Shown piece by piece: positions 1 to 9,301 of a stretch of DNA of 64,000 bases (positions within the stretch are counted from its first letter, which is position 1; every line of letters starts with the position of its first letter). The notes under the pieces were generated by a model that was given only the letters and a program-made list of their open reading frames with translations, did not search any database and was not told the DNA's origin. The position numbers and the translations under genes were made by a program. This DNA comes from Saprospiraceae bacterium (GTDB lineage Bacteria > Bacteroidota > Bacteroidia > Chitinophagales > Saprospiraceae), in assembly GCA_021604865.1 (NCBI GenBank), contig BQJU01000028.1, positions 1 to 64,000 on the forward strand, given 5' to 3'.

Positions 1-138
1 AATGCCATTGATGTATTCCTTGATGCCGCTGGGACCAATCTGTTTCCACTTTCGGCCATTGGCATCATAGGTAATATCCAGGCTGGCTGCTCCCTTTTGG
101 ATCAGCTCAGGTAAATTTAAGAAATTATAGGTGATTTG
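1..138 (-). pseudogene. RHS/YD-repeat protein fragment (continues beyond the left edge)
   Basis: Read on the minus strand, this stretch encodes YD-repeat sequence, with ITYNFLNLPELIQ followed by DITYDANGRKWKQI and then IKEYINGI at the window edge. That spacing is typical of RHS proteins of Bacteroidota. No start codon or signal peptide precedes it. The frame stays open upstream only through a dispersed repeat (about 166-230) that is not RHS-like. It may therefore be an internal fragment or the 5'-broken end of a gene lying to the left. RHS remnants also occur at the other end of the window (60200-62938). The family call is good; pseudogene status is inferred because only an edge is visible. 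Confidence 0.6.
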
Positions 139-165
139 TAACCTCCATAAGCGGTAGGATACTTT

Positions 166-230
166 GCTACACAAATCCAGAGATTTGAAGACTTTTCGTG
201 TCGGTTTGGAAAACCCTGACGAGCGAAGGA
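166..230 (-). repeat. dispersed ~60-bp repeat (copy 1, inverted relative to 63240-63296)
   Basis: The reverse complement of this segment (CGCTCGTCAGG, then TTTTCCAAACCGACACG, then CAAATCTCTGGATTTG) closely matches plus-strand positions 63240-63296. The 3' half contains a small hairpin, CAAATC-TCTG-GATTTG. Both copies lie beside RHS debris, which suggests they travel with, or mark, RHS rearrangement sites. Confidence 0.65.
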
Positions 231-372
231 GGTTGACAAATGGAGGGACGGATTTGGCTTTGGATTGTATATTGTTCCATTGAATGAAAGCCTAACCTTG
301 TCGTTAACCTTTGGATTTTCAGATGAGGAGACGGCTTATCCCGTATTCAATATTGGGACGCCTTTGAGGTGA
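220..372 (+). pseudogene. 3' remnant of an outer-membrane beta-barrel gene
   Basis: One frame reads VDKWRDGFGFGLYIVPLNES, then LTLSLTFGFSDEE, then YPVFNIGTPLR and a stop at 370-372. An in-frame TGA lies just upstream (217-219) and there is no start codon. The alternating aromatic/hydrophobic strands and the arginine-terminated end resemble the last two strands of a Bacteroidota outer-membrane barrel. The upstream part appears to have been lost at the junction with the dispersed repeat and RHS fragment. The assignment rests on about 50 residues only. Confidence 0.4.
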
Positions 373-424
373 TATTCTTCGCTGGCCCCTATTGTTTTTG
401 CAAACCTGCGACATTCCAACCACA

Positions 425-460
425 TTGGTATAGCTCATTACCCGGCCAATTTATAATTTG
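425..460 (+). promoter_or_regulatory. possible Bacteroidota-type promoter for the sensor kinase at 492
   Basis: A TTGG at about 425-428 and a TATAATTTG at 452-460 resemble the TTTG (-33) and TAnnTTTG (-7) elements of Bacteroidota sigma factors. The spacing is a few bases longer than consensus. The -7 box ends about 30 bases before the ATG at 492. Confidence 0.35.
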
Positions 461-491
461 CTCCAAGCTATGAAATTAAAACTAGGGTGAA

Positions 492-3400
492 ATGGCCAAT
501 CTTTATGCAAAACACCTCTTTTTATCGATACTACTGAGCCTTTGTCCAAAATTGACAAACCTCCTATCTGCCCAAAACTATATTCTGTCAAATTGGATGG
601 TAGAAGATGGGCTTTCGAGTAATGATGTCATGGATTTATTCCAGGATGAAGCCGGGTTTATGTGGATCGCCACGGAGCATGGGTTGAATAAATTTGATGG
701 ATATACTTTTAAAAAACACCGCTACCATCCTAGTGACACTACCTCAATTGGCGCCAATTTTATCAATAGTATATGTGAGGATGATCAGGGCAATGTTTGG
801 GTGAACCTTAGCATAGGCATCATTTCCAAATATGATAAATTGACCCAAAAATTCACGAATTATTTCTTCCCCGATCGCAATACCTATATTTATGAACTCT
901 GCTTCATCCCAGGATTAGGTGTAAGCATTGCTACAAACTATGGCTGGTATACTGTCGACGACGAAACGAAACAATTGGCTTTAATCACTCCGATAAAAGA
1001 AGATCCACCTAAAAAGGTGTACAAAACCTTTCCGGCCTCCAATCAGCGGATCTATTTAAAAACGAGTACTGGATTCGAACTTTATAGCCATGCTTCCAAA
1101 ACTTTTGTGCCGACTTTTTTTAAAAGTGAGCTGGATACCATACCTATTAACTGCGCTATAGAAAAGGGTTTTGAAGATGCCAATGGGGTGTTTTGGATAC
1201 AAACCTATATAGGCAGTTTATATAAATCTATTGATGGCATTTATTTTGAAAAATCACTACCAGGTACAGGTCCAGGGAGTATCAAAAATCCGGCACAATT
1301 TTTCATTTTTGAAGATGCCAGCCATATTAAATGGTACCTCTCTAATGCCGGTAAATTGCTCACTTATGTTAATCAATTCTCACCCTGGACGCATTTTCCA
1401 CAACCACCACAGGCGGCTGCATTTGCTTTTAAAGATCAGGAAGAAAGTATCTGGCTTTGTACTAAGTCAAATGAGTTGCTAAAATGGAATGGAGGAGCTT
1501 GGGTGTTAATCATGGATCTAAGTGACCACTTAAATTATGGCGAAATAACCCGTGTTGTTGTAGATGATAAAAACGGAATATGGTTAGGCAGCAAGGGCAA
1601 AGGATTATGGCGAATTTATAATAGAAAATGGCCAATCCATAGTGTGCAAAATAGTGATTCTGATAAGCCAAACAATTTTGAAGTTACCGCCTTGTTGTTG
1701 GAAAATCAGGAGTTTATGTGGATGGGCGCGCGCAACAATTTTTACCGCTATTATTTTGATACTAAGGCATTGATCCCAGTAATCAATGATCCAAATCAAC
1801 ACAATCCATTTGCTTTTTTAAGGGTAAATGGAATTGCTAAAGCTAAAAATGGTGAGTTGTGGGTGGCAACCAGCCAGGGTTTGGTAATCATTGACAAAGG
1901 AGAAAAAAAATACCGCCACCTCAAATCCGTGACCATAGGTCATAAAAAGACCTATTTTGGATGTGTGCGGCATATCCTTTCCGATCAATCGGGTAGGCTA
2001 TGGATGGGCACTACCAATGGACTCTTTCTTTTTGATCTAAAAACTGATCGATTTCACTATTACACGGCTGGTAAAGAACCCGGAAAGTCCATCAGCAGTA
2101 ATAATATTCAATGTATGATGCAAGTTAGTGGCTCGGAATTCCTGATTGGATATGTCAAGGAAGGCGTAGACCTTTTGACCTTTAATCGGGCAGACCAGTC
2201 CATCTCTTGCCGGAAAGTGGCCTATAAAAATGCCCAGAATTACTATTGTGACTTGATGACGGCCAATACTTTTTATCATACCGGTACGGACTATTGGGTA
2301 GGAACTTATAGCAAAGGGCTTGTGAAACTGGATTTGGATAGTTTGACCATGCGCCCTTTAAGCGAAACATTCCCCATCATTCCCAATATAAAAGCGATCC
2401 AACAAGGAACAAAAGGCAACCTCTGGATAAGTTCTATTGATGGCATCAGGAGTGTCAATACTAAGGATCAGACTTTCTACCGTTTTTCAAAAGCATCGGG
2501 GTTGTTGAGTAACCAATTTCAGCGCAACTGCTCCGTTCAGGATAGCTTTGGCAATTTGTATTTTGGAAGTTCAAAAGGCTTAAATAAAATCCAACCCTCT
2601 GATTGGAATAATCAGGATACTGTGGCTACACCGATATTGACAGGTATAAGAAATTACGATCAAAGCTACACTTTTCAAATGCCTTTGGATGAGGTAGAAA
2701 CGGTTCATCTGAGTCATCGGGACGATTGTATCATCCTGGAATTTGTCTCTCCAACTTACGACAATCCGAATGATGTACAATATGCTTATCAGCTGGAGGG
2801 ATTTGATGACAACTGGCGGTATTGTGAAAGCCAGCGGTCAGCGACCTATACCAATTTGGCACCCGGCGAATACCTGTTTAAGGCGCGGGCAGGAAATAAA
2901 GGTGGCTTTTTAAATTCCGAAACTAAACAATTAAAAATCATCGTTGCGCCACCTTTCTGGCACACGTCCTGGTTTGCGTTATTGGTGATTGCATTGTTGG
3001 GGTTAGCTATATGGGTGGTTTATAAAATTCATTGGCGGATACGTATGGATCGGTTGATGATTGCCACAGAGGTTCGTAAAAAAGCCGCTGATGATTTTCA
3101 TGATGAATTGGGCCACCGCTTGACGAAGATCACCCTTTTTGCAGAATCACTAATGCTCCAGAAGGATGCCTTTCCCGCAAATTCAGCGCACCTGCTTCGG
3201 AAAATTCAAGACAATGCCAATGGCCTTTATTGTTCCACCAGAGATTTTATCTGGGCCATGAATCCTTCCAAGGATTCGGCGCTGGAATTATTTATCCATT
3301 TGAGAGACTTTGGTGATGAATTGTTTGCAGATACGGCGATCCAATTTTCTGTGGAAGGCATAAAAGAAGCTCATAAAGACCATTGCTTGGATATGGATTG

Positions 3401-3686
3401 GAAAAGGCAATTGGTGATGATTTTTAAAGAAGCGATGACTAATGCCTTAAAACACGCCAATTGTACAACAGTGGTGTTAAACATTGAAGAATGTGATAAA
3501 GATATTACCATAACACTAGTTGACAATGGTAATGGTTTTACCCTGAATCATGAAAAATTTGGTTACGGGCTGGGGTCAATGTTCAATCGTTCTAAAAAAG
3601 TGGGCGGACAACTGGAAGTCATTACCGAACCTGGAAGAGGAACTAAAGTCATATTCCAAACTCGTGCAAAACAACCAAAATTATGA
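492..3686 (+). CDS. two-component sensor histidine kinase with Reg_prop beta-propeller and YYY domain
   Basis: This 1064-residue inner-membrane sensor kinase starts with a signal-like segment (residues 8-27). The periplasmic part is a beta-propeller built from Reg_prop repeats, for example DGLSSNDVMDLFQDEAGFMW near residue 40 and SGRLWMGTTNGLFLFD near 500. A YYY domain follows at about 760-825 (YQLEGFDDNWRY), then one transmembrane helix at about 826-848. The cytoplasmic part has a HisKA_3 dimerisation helix with the likely phospho-accepting His870 in FHDELGHRLTK. It ends in a HATPase domain with the N box FKEAMTNALKHA (~977) and a DNGNGF glycine box. The class is NarX/DesK-like and its partner is the overlapping NarL-type regulator. 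The stop overlaps the next start as ATGA, so the pair is translationally coupled. The ligand is unknown; SusR-like relatives sense glycans but lack this exact arrangement. Confidence 0.93.
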   Translation: MANLYAKHLFLSILLSLCPKLTNLLSAQNYILSNWMVEDGLSSNDVMDLFQDEAGFMWIATEHGLNKFDGYTFKKHRYHPSDTTSIGANFINSICEDDQGNVWVNLSIGIISKYDKLTQKFTNYFFPDRNTYIYELCFIPGLGVSIATNYGWYTVDDETKQLALITPIKEDPPKKVYKTFPASNQRIYLKTSTGFELYSHASKTFVPTFFKSELDTIPINCAIEKGFEDANGVFWIQTYIGSLYKSIDGIYFEKSLPGTGPGSIKNPAQFFIFEDASHIKWYLSNAGKLLTYVNQFSPWTHFPQPPQAAAFAFKDQEESIWLCTKSNELLKWNGGAWVLIMDLSDHLNYGEITRVVVDDKNGIWLGSKGKGLWRIYNRKWPIHSVQNSDSDKPNNFEVTALLLENQEFMWMGARNNFYRYYFDTKALIPVINDPNQHNPFAFLRVNGIAKAKNGELWVATSQGLVIIDKGEKKYRHLKSVTIGHKKTYFGCVRHILSDQSGRLWMGTTNGLFLFDLKTDRFHYYTAGKEPGKSISSNNIQCMMQVSGSEFLIGYVKEGVDLLTFNRADQSISCRKVAYKNAQNYYCDLMTANTFYHTGTDYWVGTYSKGLVKLDLDSLTMRPLSETFPIIPNIKAIQQGTKGNLWISSIDGIRSVNTKDQTFYRFSKASGLLSNQFQRNCSVQDSFGNLYFGSSKGLNKIQPSDWNNQDTVATPILTGIRNYDQSYTFQMPLDEVETVHLSHRDDCIILEFVSPTYDNPNDVQYAYQLEGFDDNWRYCESQRSATYTNLAPGEYLFKARAGNKGGFLNSETKQLKIIVAPPFWHTSWFALLVIALLGLAIWVVYKIHWRIRMDRLMIATEVRKKAADDFHDELGHRLTKITLFAESLMLQKDAFPANSAHLLRKIQDNANGLYCSTRDFIWAMNPSKDSALELFIHLRDFGDELFADTAIQFSVEGIKEAHKDHCLDMDWKRQLVMIFKEAMTNALKHANCTTVVLNIEECDKDITITLVDNGNGFTLNHEKFGYGLGSMFNRSKKVGGQLEVITEPGRGTKVIFQTRAKQPKL

Positions 3687-4303
3687 TTGAAGTAGGCATC
3701 ATTGAAGACGATAAGGATATTCGTGAACATCTTGGGTTGCTCATTGATGAACATCCTGATTTCTCCTGCAACAAACTTTTCTATAATGTTGAATCTGCCT
3801 TGGATGCTTTATTGATACATCCACCAGATGTTCTACTATTGGACATCACCTTGGCGGAGGGCATGGACGGCATTCAGGGCGTATCTCTTTTTGTGGAGAA
3901 AGAAGCTCCTTTTGAAATCATCATGTTTTCTGTGCATCAGGATGATGAAAAAGTATTCCAATCTCTCTGTGCTGGTGCTTGCGGGTACCTTACCAAAAAT
4001 ACGCCTATCCCAAAAATTCTATCGGCCATTAAGGAAGCGCATCATGGCGGTGCTCCGATGAGCATGCAAATTGCACGCATGGTGGTACAATCCTTTCGCT
4101 CTAAACAAAAACCTGACTTGTCACCACGTGAAAAAGATGTCCTGATAGAGCTTTGTAATGGCAAAAGTTATAAAAAAGTAGGGGAATGTTTATTCATCAG
4201 CCAGGACACCGTTCGCACGCATATCCGGAATATCTACCGAAAGTTAAAAGTCAATTCCAAGGCAGGGGCAGTGGCTAAGGCGCTGAAGGAGCGGCTGGTG
4301 TAG
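3683..4303 (+). CDS. NarL/LuxR-family response regulator
   Basis: The protein has 206 residues. The N-terminal receiver domain has the acidic pair at residues 9-10, the phosphorylation site Asp54 in VLLLDITLAEG, and the conserved lysine in GYLTKNTP. The C-terminal LuxR-type helix-turn-helix spans about residues 145-200 (LSPREKDVLIELCNG, then SQDTVRTHIRNIYRKLKV). It is the cognate regulator of the kinase whose stop codon it overlaps by four bases. Targets are not evident. The nearest downstream genes are secreted proteins beyond a ~690-base repeat-bearing gap. Confidence 0.95.
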   Translation: MIEVGIIEDDKDIREHLGLLIDEHPDFSCNKLFYNVESALDALLIHPPDVLLLDITLAEGMDGIQGVSLFVEKEAPFEIIMFSVHQDDEKVFQSLCAGACGYLTKNTPIPKILSAIKEAHHGGAPMSMQIARMVVQSFRSKQKPDLSPREKDVLIELCNGKSYKKVGECLFISQDTVRTHIRNIYRKLKVNSKAGAVAKALKERLV

Positions 4304-4306
4304 CAT

Positions 4307-4680
4307 CGTACCCACCAAATTCATTTGGTTGCCCTAAAAGGGCTGCAAGCCAACTTTTCACCTAGCAATGTGGCTTATATATCGGCCGTATCGCCTGGTC
4401 ATGGAGGCGGCCAAAAAATTTGGCCGTTACGAGTCGTACCCACCAAATTCATTTGGTTGCCCTAAAAGGGCTGCAAACCAACTTTTCCACCTAGCAATGT
4501 GGCTTATATATCGGCCGTATCGCCTGGTCATGGAGGCGGCCAAAAAATTTTGGCCGTTACGAGTCGTACCCACCAAATTCATTTGATTGCCCTAAAAGGG
4601 CTGAAAGCCAGCTTTTCCACCTAGCAATGTGGCTTATCTATTGGCGTACCACCTGGTCATAAAATTGGCCAAAAAAATGC
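4307..4680 (+). repeat. three-copy tandem repeat of 128-130 bp
   Basis: Three head-to-tail copies begin at 4307, 4435 and 4565, each with CGTACCCACCAAATTCATTTG. They are followed by a CCCTAAAAGGGCTG palindromic core, CACCTAGCAATGTGGCTTAT, and a GGCGGCCAAAAAATTTGGCCG hairpin region. Copies 1 and 2 are nearly identical. Copy 3 is diverged and degenerates after about 4650. A 72-residue open frame across it is only a by-product of the repetition. The array starts four bases after the response-regulator stop. Confidence 0.9.
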
Positions 4681-4805
4681 CTCTCAATGTCCTCGCCCTG
4701 GAAGTCCATTTTTATGTATAAATGCAGACAAACTTCGGTCTATCACATATTTATGCGATGGACAGACAGGCATGCTTTCTTTAACTTTGGTCCATATACT
4801 TCTAA

Positions 4806-4967
4806 GAGCTTGTTTGGAGGTCGGCTTTGGAGGCGAAAAGCGTCAGTTTTTTGATGAGATAAGGCTTTTTTTGAAGTTCATACCCGGAGGTACGGACGAG
4901 AAAAGTAACGAAGTATCATCGAAAAAGTGATCCTTTGCAGCCCAATGGTTGGCCTCCAAACATGCTC
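4806..4967. repeat. MITE/REP-like element, family E (copy E1)
   Basis: The element starts GAGCTTGTTTGGAGGTCGG and ends GGCCTCCAAACATGCTC, which are imperfect inverted ends of about 17-20 bases. The interior (GCGAAAAGCGTCA, TTTTTTGATGAGA, GAGGTACGGACGA, AAGTATCATC) is shared in the same order with 21786-21967. It lies in the gap before the FG-GAP gene and has no coding capacity. Confidence 0.8.
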
Positions 4968-4994
4968 TAATCAATCACCATAATTTTTTTTTGT

Positions 4995-6770
4995 ATGAGA
5001 ACAACATTTACTCTTATATTACTAAGCTTCTGTACGTTCCTTTTTAGTCAAACTTTTACCAAAATAACCACCGGTCCTATTGCAACAGATACCCCTACCG
5101 GTGGATATGCCGGAGTCAGCTGGGTCGATTATGATGGTGATGGCGATATCGACTTATTTCTCAATCAGGACTTCCTATACCAGAATGATGGCAATGGCAA
5201 CTTTACCCGCATTTTTAATAGTGGCATCGTGGGGATCAGTATAGGGTACAACAATGGAAACTCCTGGGCGGATATTGACAATGATGGAGACCTTGATCTC
5301 GTATTGGTGAATCGGAGCAGTAATGGCGTATTTACCAATAACGGAGATGGCACCTTCACTAAAATAACGACCGGTGATATCGCCACCAACCTAAATGCCT
5401 GGTCAGCAGCCTGGGCAGATTATGACAATGATGGCTGGGTAGATCTGGTCGCTACACATCCTTGTGGAATTAGTAACCCCTGTCATACCAACTGGCTTTT
5501 CAATAATAATGGCGATGGTAGTTTTACGGAAATTACCAATAGTGATGTCAACATGGGGCTGAGGGCTTATACGGTTGGCAACTGGGCAGATTTTGATGAC
5601 GATGGCGATATGGATCTTTTTATTGGAAGTGGAGAAGTGAGCGTTAATTCAAAAGACCATATTTATATCAATCAACTTACCGAAACGGGTAGCCCTGACC
5701 TTGTGCTCAATCAAACGGGTGTTTTGTTTGGAGACTTCCGTGATGGCCAAAACTGGAACCTAATCGACTATGACAATGATGGAGACCTCGATGCTTTTGT
5801 GACCAATTTTAAGGAAGACCTGCCCAATGATTTTTACAAAAATAATGGAGATGGTACCTTTACAAGACTAACGGATGCCGATTTAGGTGTGCACATGGTA
5901 AGTGAGGCAGCCAAATGGCTGGCCAATACCTGGGGAGATTTTAACAATGACGGTTGGCTGGATGTCTTTATTACTGCTGATTATCTTAGTCCTTTTGGCA
6001 ATCATTTTTACTTGAGTAATGGAGATGGTACCTTTGCTCATCATTTTCCTGCTATGGCCAATATAATTGGTACCCGTAGTGCCGCCAATGGAGATTATGA
6101 CAACGATGGAGACCTCGATCTTTTTATGAATTCGACCCAATCGGCCTTTAGGGGGTTGTATCGAAATAACCTTAATCCCGGTGCCGGCGAAAATTGGATC
6201 AACCTCACCCTGGAAGGCACCATCTCAAACCGTTCGGCAATAGGGGCTAAAATACGCGTGAAAGCTACGATTAACGGACAGACTTTTTGGCAACGCAGAG
6301 ATATCTCCTCACAAAATGCATTTTGTGGACAAAACAGCATGCGCGTACATTTCGGCCTGGGTGATGCAGCAAGCATCGACTCTCTGATCATCGAATGGCC
6401 CCTGGGCCTAAAAGAAAGTTTCACTAATATTTCAAGTAATCAGTTTCTACAGTTTGTAGAAGGCCAAACCACTGCTGTACTTGAACCAAAAAGAGCAGCA
6501 ATTTCTCTAAACGTACACCCCAATCCATTTAGCGAAGCTACAAACATTACCCTTCAAATCAATTCCGAAAACAACCTTGATAAACAGGCCATTAAATTGA
6601 GTGTATTGGACGCCTCTCAAAAAGAAATCACCACCTTATTCAATGGAAAAAAACCACCAGGGATTCATGAATTCAAATTGAACACCAGTGGCTGGGCTCC
6701 TGGAAGTTATTATTTAATTCTGGAAAGTGAGGCGTCCATCTTTTCAAAAACACTGATCATTGTCCGATGA
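4995..6770 (+). CDS. secreted FG-GAP/VCBS repeat protein with ASPIC/UnbV domain and T9SS sorting domain
   Basis: The 591-residue exported protein has a Sec signal peptide (residues 1-18). A seven-bladed propeller follows, with seven calcium-binding-type repeats such as DYDGDGDIDLF, DIDNDGDLDLV and DYDNDGDLDLF. At about residues 400-475 is an ASPIC/UnbV domain (SAIGAKIRVKATINGQTFW, HFGLG, IDSLIIEWP). The last ~85 residues are a type A type IX sorting domain (VHPNPFSEATNI and SYYLILESE). The protein should be exported, sorted by the C-terminal domain and attached to or released from the cell surface. The partner or substrate is unknown. The gene at 13403-15169 is a paralogue with the same architecture on the opposite strand. 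The next gene starts 45 bases downstream on the same strand. Confidence 0.93.
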   Translation: MRTTFTLILLSFCTFLFSQTFTKITTGPIATDTPTGGYAGVSWVDYDGDGDIDLFLNQDFLYQNDGNGNFTRIFNSGIVGISIGYNNGNSWADIDNDGDLDLVLVNRSSNGVFTNNGDGTFTKITTGDIATNLNAWSAAWADYDNDGWVDLVATHPCGISNPCHTNWLFNNNGDGSFTEITNSDVNMGLRAYTVGNWADFDDDGDMDLFIGSGEVSVNSKDHIYINQLTETGSPDLVLNQTGVLFGDFRDGQNWNLIDYDNDGDLDAFVTNFKEDLPNDFYKNNGDGTFTRLTDADLGVHMVSEAAKWLANTWGDFNNDGWLDVFITADYLSPFGNHFYLSNGDGTFAHHFPAMANIIGTRSAANGDYDNDGDLDLFMNSTQSAFRGLYRNNLNPGAGENWINLTLEGTISNRSAIGAKIRVKATINGQTFWQRRDISSQNAFCGQNSMRVHFGLGDAASIDSLIIEWPLGLKESFTNISSNQFLQFVEGQTTAVLEPKRAAISLNVHPNPFSEATNITLQINSENNLDKQAIKLSVLDASQKEITTLFNGKKPPGIHEFKLNTSGWAPGSYYLILESEASIFSKTLIIVR

Positions 6771-6815
6771 CAATAGCGATCAATAAGTTGCTTTCTCCAA
6801 TAAAATAAATATCCG

Positions 6816-8063
6816 ATGATTAAAAAAATACTATTTACCATTACGGTTTTTCTCTTTGTTTTGTCCTTTTCTTTCACCCAAGACCTGAAGGTAGAAACCC
6901 TCTTAAATCTCGATGCGAGTGGCGGAGTGACTTTTGGCCCTGATGGCAATATTTATGTCAGTGATTTTGGTCCGGCGCTTGGTCAGGCTAGCTCCAATAC
7001 CAAAGTCTACCAATTGGAATACGGCACCTGGAATGTCACAGAATTTGCTACCGGGTTTTTAGGGGCTTCTGGTAGCCGTTTTGATAGTCAGGGGAATTTT
7101 TTTCAATCCAATCCTTCCGGAGGCCGAGTCAGTAAACGCACGCCTGATGGCAATATTAATTACAATTGGGCAACTACTGGATTGGCCTCACCTATAGGGA
7201 TCACCAATGATGCCGATGACAACTTGTATGTTTGTAGTTGTAATAACAATACCATCCGGAAAATTACACCTGATGGTACCAATACCCTTTTTGCCAGTAG
7301 CACTCACTTTAATTGTCCAAATGGCATTACTATTGATCCGGAGGGAAATCTGTATGTCTGTAATTTTAGTGATGGTAAAATATTAAAAATCAAGCCGGAT
7401 GGAACAGTTAGCTTATTTAATATATTGCCTGCATTATCCTCAGTAGGCAATGGGCATTTAACCTATTCTAACGGATTCTTATTTGTAGCCACCATTGGCG
7501 GAGGTCAGATTTATAAACTCTCACTGTCGGGTGATTCAGAACGGATAGCTGGTGTATTTCAAGGCTTTTCAAATAACGACGGACCAGCATTACTGGCTAC
7601 TTTCTCCAAACCCAATGGCATCGCTGCCAGCATTACCGGTGATACACTTTGGGTAAATTGCTCGGTGCCTTCCTGGATTTCAAATTCCAATGCGCTACAT
7701 CCCGGCCTGGTGAGAATGATAACCGGCGTTTGCTCATTGGAGGATGTCGAATGTCCCTTACTCACTAGTGCGAAGGAAGTAGCTAACCCATACCAAAATG
7801 AATATGCCACCTTGTTGCCGCCAAGTCCCAATCCCGTCAATTTAGAAACTGTACTCACTTATAAAATCAATACCTTTCCCCAAAACGTGCGACTTAAAAT
7901 TGTAGACTCCACCCAAAAGGTGATCACAACTTTGGAAGAGGGTAGAAAGACGGCAGGCACCTATACGGTTAATCTGGATGTAAACGATTGGGGGACAGGC
8001 ATTTATTATGCGGTCTTAGAAGCCGAGAAATATGTTTTGACGCAAAAAATAATCGTTCTTTGA
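6816..8063 (+). CDS. secreted NHL/SMP-30-type beta-propeller with C-terminal T9SS-like domain
   Basis: The 415-residue protein has a signal peptide (residues 1-21). Repeated propeller strands include GNIYVSDFG, DNLYVCSCNNNTIRKITPDG and GNLYVCNFSDGKILKIKPDG. The last ~80 residues (LLPPSPNPVNLETVLTYKI, then GTYTVNLDVNDWGTGIYY) match the PNP-type sorting domain. The tail closely resembles that of the preceding FG-GAP protein, including VITTLEEGRK versus ITTLFNGKK, so the two probably use the same export route and perhaps one transcript. No catalytic motif is evident, so a binding or scaffold role is as likely as an SMP-30-like lactonase activity. Confidence 0.85.
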   Translation: MIKKILFTITVFLFVLSFSFTQDLKVETLLNLDASGGVTFGPDGNIYVSDFGPALGQASSNTKVYQLEYGTWNVTEFATGFLGASGSRFDSQGNFFQSNPSGGRVSKRTPDGNINYNWATTGLASPIGITNDADDNLYVCSCNNNTIRKITPDGTNTLFASSTHFNCPNGITIDPEGNLYVCNFSDGKILKIKPDGTVSLFNILPALSSVGNGHLTYSNGFLFVATIGGGQIYKLSLSGDSERIAGVFQGFSNNDGPALLATFSKPNGIAASITGDTLWVNCSVPSWISNSNALHPGLVRMITGVCSLEDVECPLLTSAKEVANPYQNEYATLLPPSPNPVNLETVLTYKINTFPQNVRLKIVDSTQKVITTLEEGRKTAGTYTVNLDVNDWGTGIYYAVLEAEKYVLTQKIIVL

Positions 8064-8414
8064 GTTAAATTAACGCTCATTGATTAAAAAAAGTAGGCCA
8101 TAGAAACTACCAAACATGCACTCATAAAATTCGCAACCATCCTTTCCTGTTGTTTTATCGTAATGACTCAGGTTTTGGGATTTGCCATGAACGAAATCAA
8201 AGGGGGTACAGGATCTGGAACCCTCAAAAGCAGATTGGTGGTGGCACTTATTTTATAAAATGGAGTGCTAATAAACAATCGGTTTTAAAACCAGTGATTA
8301 TTCAATCAAATTGAGGATAATTGCGGATAGGGTAGTATACACGGGTAAAAATTATTCACTTTTTTCCAGACATTTTGCTGCAACTTTAGGATTTGATTAC
8401 CTTGAGGGCCTCAA
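8064..8414. other. intergenic gap with no supported gene
   Basis: These 351 bases hold no convincing gene. One frame (about 8100-8258) reads like a signal peptide (KFATILSCCFIVMTQVLGFA) followed by a short tail and a stop, but it lacks an initiation codon at its start. It could be a decayed small secreted protein. No clear terminator or promoter is visible. Confidence 0.4.
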
Positions 8415-9287
8415 ATGGCTGCAATCATCTATTATATTACCCTTCCGCTAATCTATGCAATCTCATTGCTCCCATTTTGGTTATTGTATCTTTTGTCCGA
8501 CTTTACCTATTTGGTTTTATACAAACTGATCGGGTATAGAACGAAGGTGGTGCATACAAATCTAAAAAACGCCTTTCCGGAAAAATCAGATCGGGAAATA
8601 CAGCAAATTCAGGACAGGTTTTACCGGTATTTCTGTGATTTGATTTTTGAAACACTTAAAACCTTGTCCATCACACCTAGCGTGCTTAAAAAGCGGGTGA
8701 AATTTAAGGATGTAGCGGTTTTTGAAAAATTCTATCAGCAAAAACAAAGTATAATTGTTGTGATGGGGCATTTGGGCAATTGGGAATTGGGTGGTGCCCG
8801 GTTCAGTCAGGATCCGTACCATCAGCTTTTTGTTATCTACCACCCCTTGAGGAATAAATATTTTGATGGACTGGTGTACCACATGCGTACCCGTTTAGGG
8901 AATAAGCTGTACACCATGAAAAATACTTTTCGGGGTATGATCTCAAACAGGAATGAGGTTACCGCCACCGCCTTTATTGCCGATCAGACCCCTTCTCCTA
9001 AAGGTGCTTTCTGGACCCAATTTCTAAACCAGGATACCCCGATCTTTGGAGGTACCGCTAAAATTGCCAAAAAACTGAATTACCCCATCGTCTATGTTTC
9101 CATAAAACGCCCAAAACGAGGGTACTATGAGGTTGATAGTGAATTGTTGATAGAAACTCCAGGCGCATATACCGAAGATGAAATTTCAGAAACACATACC
9201 CGTAGACTTGATCGTGACATTCAGGAGAATCCTGATATTTGGTTGTGGACACACCGGAGATGGAAGCATAAAAGAATAAAAGAATAG
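8415..9287 (+). CDS. LpxL/HtrB-family lysophospholipid (lipid A) acyltransferase
   Basis: The 290-residue inner-membrane protein has a hydrophobic N-terminal anchor (residues 4-36). The acyltransferase signature HLGNWE has the catalytic His119 and Glu124 (H-x4-E), followed by the substrate-pocket motif FIADQTPSPKGAFW near residue 190. The end WLWTHRRWKHKR is characteristic of bacterial LpxL/LpxM-like enzymes, and the length is normal for the family. It probably transfers a secondary acyl chain onto lipid A or a related lipid. The desaturase starts 14 bases downstream, so the two may modify or supply the same membrane lipids, which is inference. Confidence 0.9.
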   Translation: MAAIIYYITLPLIYAISLLPFWLLYLLSDFTYLVLYKLIGYRTKVVHTNLKNAFPEKSDREIQQIQDRFYRYFCDLIFETLKTLSITPSVLKKRVKFKDVAVFEKFYQQKQSIIVVMGHLGNWELGGARFSQDPYHQLFVIYHPLRNKYFDGLVYHMRTRLGNKLYTMKNTFRGMISNRNEVTATAFIADQTPSPKGAFWTQFLNQDTPIFGGTAKIAKKLNYPIVYVSIKRPKRGYYEVDSELLIETPGAYTEDEISETHTRRLDRDIQENPDIWLWTHRRWKHKRIKE

Positions 9288-9301
9288 CTTATCTTTACGG
9301 C

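Noticed and set aside
4368-4586. 72-residue open frame on the plus strand
   Set aside because: It lies wholly inside the 128-130-bp tandem repeat and its protein is itself an internal duplication (MWLIYRPYRLVMEAAKKF twice), so it is a by-product of the repeat.
8100-8258. signal-peptide-like frame in the gap before the acyltransferase
   Set aside because: No initiation codon at the beginning of the hydrophobic segment and only about 50 codons; kept as a possible relic, not as a gene.
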